NCBI GenBank assembly: GCA_013423325.1
Contig: BLJB01000684.1
Location: 1-11,591, forward strand
Direction of reading: 5' to 3'
Origin: Usnea hakonensis
Lineage: Eukaryota; Ascomycota; Lecanoromycetes; Lecanorales; Parmeliaceae
Length of the DNA: 11,591 nt
The notes under the pieces: generated by a model
Database searches by the model: none
What the model saw: the letters and a program-made list of their open reading frames with translations, nothing else
What the model was told of the DNA's origin: nothing
Shown here: one piece after another, positions 8,629-11,591 of the stretch
Position numbering within the stretch: position 1 is the first letter of the stretch
How the letters are laid out: each line of letters opens with the position of its first letter
Made by a program: the position numbers and the translations under genes

Positions 8629-8681
8629 AAATCGGGTTAGCGTATATAAATAGTAATAGAAGTATAGTATAAATAGTAGCT

Positions 8682-8807
8682 AGTCGTTATAATATAAATA
8701 GTTATTATAGTATAAATAGTTATTATAGTATAAATAGTTATTATAGTATAAATAGTTATTATAATATAAATAGTTATTATAATATAAATAATTATTATAA
8801 TATAAAT
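8682..8807. repeat. Seven tandem 18-bp units
   Basis: Unit agttattatartataaat, at 8682, 8700, 8718, 8736, 8754, 8772 and 8790. Units 2-4 are identical, 5 and 6 differ by one base, and 1 and 7 are slightly divergent. Flanking sequence (agtatagtataaat near 8661, agtaattattattt after 8807) looks like decayed units. A minisatellite; no spacer structure as in CRISPR. Confidence 0.85.
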
Positions 8808-9155
8808 AGTAATTATTATTTATATTTTAAAAAAATTAAATTATATAGAAAATAGAGTTTTATTATAGAAGCTATTATAATATAATAATTAAAAAATAAC
8901 TTCTAAAATTTTTTTCTAAAAAAATTAAATTAAATTAATTTTAATAGTTATAAATAGAAATTAATTTTTTTTTTTTTTTTAAATATCTTAATAGACGCGT
9001 AGCTATTAGAGGGGTTTAAATCTATTATTAAATCTAATAAAAAAGAAGGGTTCTTCTCCCTTTAATATTTATTAGATTAATAATTATAAAAAAGTTTTTA
9101 TTTTATATAAGCTTTACTTTCTTTTAATTTATTTTTTTTCTATATTAAATCTAAT
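8808..9155. other. A+T-rich stretch without genes; T16 run and a hairpin
   Basis: No coding frame is recognisable. It contains a 16-base T run (8965-8980) and an inverted repeat at 9024-9084. The sequence taaaaaaattaaatta occurs twice, near 8827 and 8926. Confidence 0.5.
9024..9084. repeat. Imperfect inverted repeat / hairpin
   Basis: Arms attattaaatctaataaa (9024-9041) and tttattagattaataat (9068-9084) are complementary apart from one extra A. An inner aaggg/ccctt stem (9046-9050 with 9058-9062) has a 7-base loop. It may be a MITE-like remnant or a degraded element end. Confidence 0.5.
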
Positions 9156-9223
9156 ACTATATTAGAGCTAATATTATATTAGAGCTAATATTATATTAGA
9201 GCTAATATTATATTAGAGCTAAT
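9156..9223. repeat. Four tandem 17-bp units
   Basis: Unit attatattagagctaat at 9173, 9190 and 9207 (identical) and a one-base variant at 9156. A second minisatellite, unrelated in sequence to the 18-bp one. Confidence 0.85.
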
Positions 9224-9340
9224 ATTATAATAATAATAAAAAAAGGGGGAGATAATAATAGAGAATAAAATAAAAAATAAAATAAAAAAGATATTTATTT
9301 TTAATATAAAATTAGATTTTAATAATAATAATATTAATAA

Positions 9341-9355
9341 TTAAAAGTATTTTAT
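9341..9355. repeat. Left target-site duplication of LINE copy 2
   Basis: ttaaaagtattttat here and ttataagtattttat at 10974-10988 match at 14 of 15 bases and exactly bracket the LINE fragment, as expected for target-primed insertion. Confidence 0.7.
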
Positions 9356-9357
9356 CG

Positions 9358-10915
9358 GGGATCCTATAGGGGTCCCCGGTATCCCCCGTATTGTTCCTAT
9401 TCTTTAACGTATCGCTTATCGAAGAGTACTCGAAGCTAAAGCTAAACCTCTAAATTAGAGGCTTTATTAATAACGTCTATCTATTAGTATATAGAAAGAG
9501 TATAGAGGCTAACTATATAATATTTAAAATAGTTTATAAGATATACTTAAAGTAGGTAAAAATATATAGGGTAACTTTTACCTCTAAATAATATAAGCTA
9601 GTCTATTTTACTAAAAAGCCGAAACGCTTTAATATAAAAGCCGTAGTAGATCTAAAAGTAATAGTTATAGAGTTAAAGGGTAATATATAGATTCTAGATC
9701 TATATATAGATAGAAAATTAAGGTAAGGCCCTTATTTTAAGAAGATAAAAACTAAGATAGTATTCTAATACCTCGCGTTATTAATAATAGTAGCCTCGAT
9801 ATAGGAAATAATACTAAATTAAGTATATATAATATATTAGACTATTATTTAGCTAGTAATAATATACGCGGCGGCTATTTAGTATAATCTAACGGGTACG
9901 CGAGGAGTAATAAAGATACTAGAAAGATAGCTAGAGATAATCTAGAATAAGTATCTAAAATACGTCTTAGAAGTATATAAGGCGATAAATACTAAGGAAC
10001 TAGAAGTAGAGATAAATATTCCCTCTATATAAATCTTTTTAGATCTAGCGATCCTCTATTACTAAGCCCTTAAAGGCGTATACGAGATTATAAAAATTAG
10101 AAATATATATATCTATAGAGTACTCTAGGGGAAACGAGATTATAGGGTAAAAGTACTTCTAATATCTATAATAGAGAAGAGCTTATAGGCCGAGGGGGCC
10201 CTCCTTAGGAGAGAGTAGGAGTAATATAACGTAAAGAAGAGAGAAAGGAAAGAGATAAAAATAATAAAAAAAAGAGTATAGAGCTAAAATAATATAGTTT
10301 AATATATCCTATAAAAAGGCTATTATATAGGTATATCTAAAAATAAAAGGATATTAGCTTAAAGTCTTAAAGATTAAAAAATAAAGAGAATACTTTACTA
10401 TAATCTTATAAAAGCCGAAAGCTCTACCTTAATCTAGATATAAATAGAGAAGATCGGGCTAATATAGTTCCTCTTCTATTATAAGATTCTAGGTATCTAT
10501 ATAGCTAACTATAAATATAGCTAGTTAAAATAAGATACTAAATATATCCTTATCTTTTATTCGAGGCTAGAATAATCTAGACTAGTACTTCTAAAATCCG
10601 TAGAAACTAGTAATCTATAGAGAATACTAACTACTTTAAAGGGGGCGAGGGCGTTAATTAGATAACTAATTTAGTCTAGCTTCCTAGACTAGTATTCTTT
10701 AGCGAAAGACTAGTTATATAGAGGGGAAGTAATCTAAGGGGTACTAGTATTAATATAAAAAAGATAGAGGGGTACGAGAGTAGAGGGTACTAAGCGGTAG
10801 TAATCGAAAATAGTATATAGACTTAAAATCGTAAAGATAAGTAGGAGTTTAATAAGGTTTTTTACCCTAGTAGTAATAATATTACGAAGGTTTTCCTTAT
10901 ACTATTATTATAGAG
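9358..10915 (+). pseudogene. LINE ORF2 fragment: RT motif B to C-terminal zinc finger, RIP-degraded
   Basis: The frame beginning ggg at 9358 encodes a GIL-stop-GSPVSPVLFLFFN stretch, the RIPped form of the LINE GxPQGSPxSP.LF motif. The active-site motif is FINN at 9463-9474 for an ancestral F-[AV]-D-D. The frame stays in register to the finger near 10510-10560, where the Cys and His codons read Tyr (tat aaa tat ... tat atc ctt atc ttt tat). The remaining 3' part matches copy 1. Stops are TAA/TAG. It could never have been functional after 5' truncation. Confidence 0.78.
10874..10910 (+). other. Stem-loop in the LINE 3' UTR (copy 2)
   Basis: Arms 10874-10890 and 10895-10910 around tttt, with mismatches at RIP-type positions. 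It is at the same place as the hairpin of copy 1. Confidence 0.45.
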
Positions 10916-10973
10916 ATTCCCATAATTATCTTTTATATAGTTAGATAGACACGAGTATAAATTCCAATCTAAT

Positions 10974-10988
10974 TTATAAGTATTTTAT
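10974..10988. repeat. Right target-site duplication of LINE copy 2
   Basis: ttataagtattttat pairs with 9341-9355 (14 of 15 bases). Confidence 0.7.
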
Positions 10989-11175
10989 ATTATATTAAAA
11001 TTTTATATAAATATAAAAAGTCTAAAAAAGGCCTTTATTAAAATAAAGAATAAAATAGAGAAGATAAATCTTTTTTAATATAAAGTTAGAATTTAATAAT
11101 AATAATATTAATTATTAAAAGTATTTTATATAATATTAGAGTTATATATAAATATAAGAAATATAAAAAAAGATA

Positions 11176-11528
11176 TTATTAAATATTAAAAAATTTATAT
11201 TAATATTATTAATACTTTTAATTAAAATATTAATTTTTAATTATATAATACTACTTAATTTTTAAAATAAGAATATATAAATATTATAAATTTTAAATAA
11301 TTATTATTATAATTAGATTATTAATAATATTATAATATTTAAATATTTAGATAGAGTATAAAAAGAAAAAAAGAAGATACTTTATTAAAAATTTAATAAA
11401 ATTTTTAAATATTAAATCCTAAAAAAAAAATTAGTAATAATTATAATAAAGCTTTATAATTATACTCTTTATATATTATATTTTAAATAGCTAAATTATA
11501 TTAAAAATATATTCTAATTAATTTATAG
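11176..11528. other. Almost pure A+T stretch, no gene seen
   Basis: Very few C or G remain. No protein motif can be read in any frame, and no tRNA- or rRNA-like structure was seen. It may be RIP-exhausted repeat DNA or a continuation of the neighbouring AT-rich repeat. Confidence 0.5.
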
Positions 11529-11591
11529 ATTTTTGAATTTTGAATTTGAATTTATACGTCGTGTCTACCTAAACTTCGAAAGGTAATTACG
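11529..11591 (-). mobile_element. 3' terminus of another minus-strand LINE, cut by the window edge
   Basis: These 63 bases are identical to 5807-5869, which is the 3' UTR end and tail of the ORF1-bearing LINE. On the minus strand the element would continue to the right, beyond the window. It retains the same TpG sites as the left copy. Confidence 0.75.

Larger units (their letters stand above)
9356..10973 (+). mobile_element. 5'-truncated LINE (copy 2) with 15-bp target-site duplication
   Basis: Homologous to 1357-2979 throughout with a constant offset of 7999 until the tail. It starts inside the RT at the GxPQGSP motif and ends with the same 3' tail (attccaatctaat). Flanking 15-bp duplications at 9341-9355 and 10974-10988 fix both ends. 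It keeps somewhat more G+C than copy 1 (for example the cggggatcc...ccccgg region at its 5' end), so it has lost less to RIP or began differently. It lies inside the first 142-bp unit. Confidence 0.85.
9262..11175. repeat. Tandem pair of 142-bp AT-rich units, the first interrupted by a LINE
   Basis: Bases of about 9280-9355 resemble about 11058-11130 (shared core taataataataatatta and ttaaaagtatttta). The bases after the LINE (10979-11030) resemble about 11120-11172 (aagtattttat, then ttatataaatata). Removing the LINE and one copy of its target duplication leaves two head-to-tail units with a period of 142 bases (10988 to 11130). Identity looks near 85-90 % by eye in the best part. The origin of the unit is unknown. 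Confidence 0.65.

Noticed and set aside
8601..8640. ccctaaacccc and gggtta, resembling telomere repeats
   Set aside because: Single, imperfect units without an array, inside the C-rich triplet.
8682..8807. Possible CRISPR array
   Set aside because: Head-to-tail 18-bp units with no spacers, in a eukaryotic context.
8965..8980. T16 run as a pol III terminator or LINE poly(A) tail on the minus strand
   Set aside because: No upstream A/B box or LINE 3' end is recognisable next to it, and A/T runs are expected here.

Overview
The window looks like a block of filamentous-ascomycete (Pezizomycotina) heterochromatin built from nested, dead retrotransposons and saturated by repeat-induced point mutation (RIP). 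The diagnostic sign is dinucleotide use. From about position 230 to the end, CpA and TpG are almost absent (about 35-40 counted by eye in 11.36 kb), while TpA is extremely common and CpT, CpC, CpG, ApC and GpT persist. That is the footprint of CpA-to-TpA change on both strands. It has removed nearly every ATG and turned CAA, CAG and TGG codons into TAA or TAG, so no ordinary ORF survives. The ancestral genes can still be read when TAA/TAG are read through and the frame is followed. The species cannot be named from this sequence.

Layout. 1-222 (minus) is the unmutated N-terminus of a LINE ORF1 that runs off the left edge. About 249-2979 (plus) is a 5'-truncated, Tad1-like LINE carrying a RIPped ORF2 (reverse transcriptase plus C-terminal zinc finger). 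2980-4973 (plus) is the 3' end of a Ty3/gypsy chromovirus: integrase core, GPY/F-like region, chromodomain, an extra C-terminal extension, polypurine tract and a 171-bp LTR. About 4985-5806 (minus) is a different Ty3/gypsy fragment with the end of the RT and an RNase H-like domain. 5807 to about 7595 (minus) is a LINE with a complete RIPped ORF1 (three CCHC knuckles) joined almost directly to a LINE 3' tail, with no ORF2. About 7596-8570 is unidentified RIPped DNA. 8572-9223 holds satellite-like repeats: a C-rich triplet, seven 18-bp units, a hairpin and four 17-bp units. About 9262-11175 is a tandem pair of 142-bp AT-rich units, the first split by a second 5'-truncated LINE (9356-10973) with a 15-bp target-site duplication. 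About 11180-11528 is almost pure A+T. 11529-11591 is the start of another minus-strand LINE 3' tail, identical over 63 bp to 5807-5869.

No host gene, RNA gene or intact transposon is seen. The only open coding sequence is the partial ORF1 at the left edge. The elements do not act together; they record successive insertions followed by RIP. The points most worth following are the sharp mutated/unmutated boundary near 230, the ORF1-only ('half-LINE') structure, the long extension beyond the chromodomain, and the small patches of surviving CpA/TpG at element termini.
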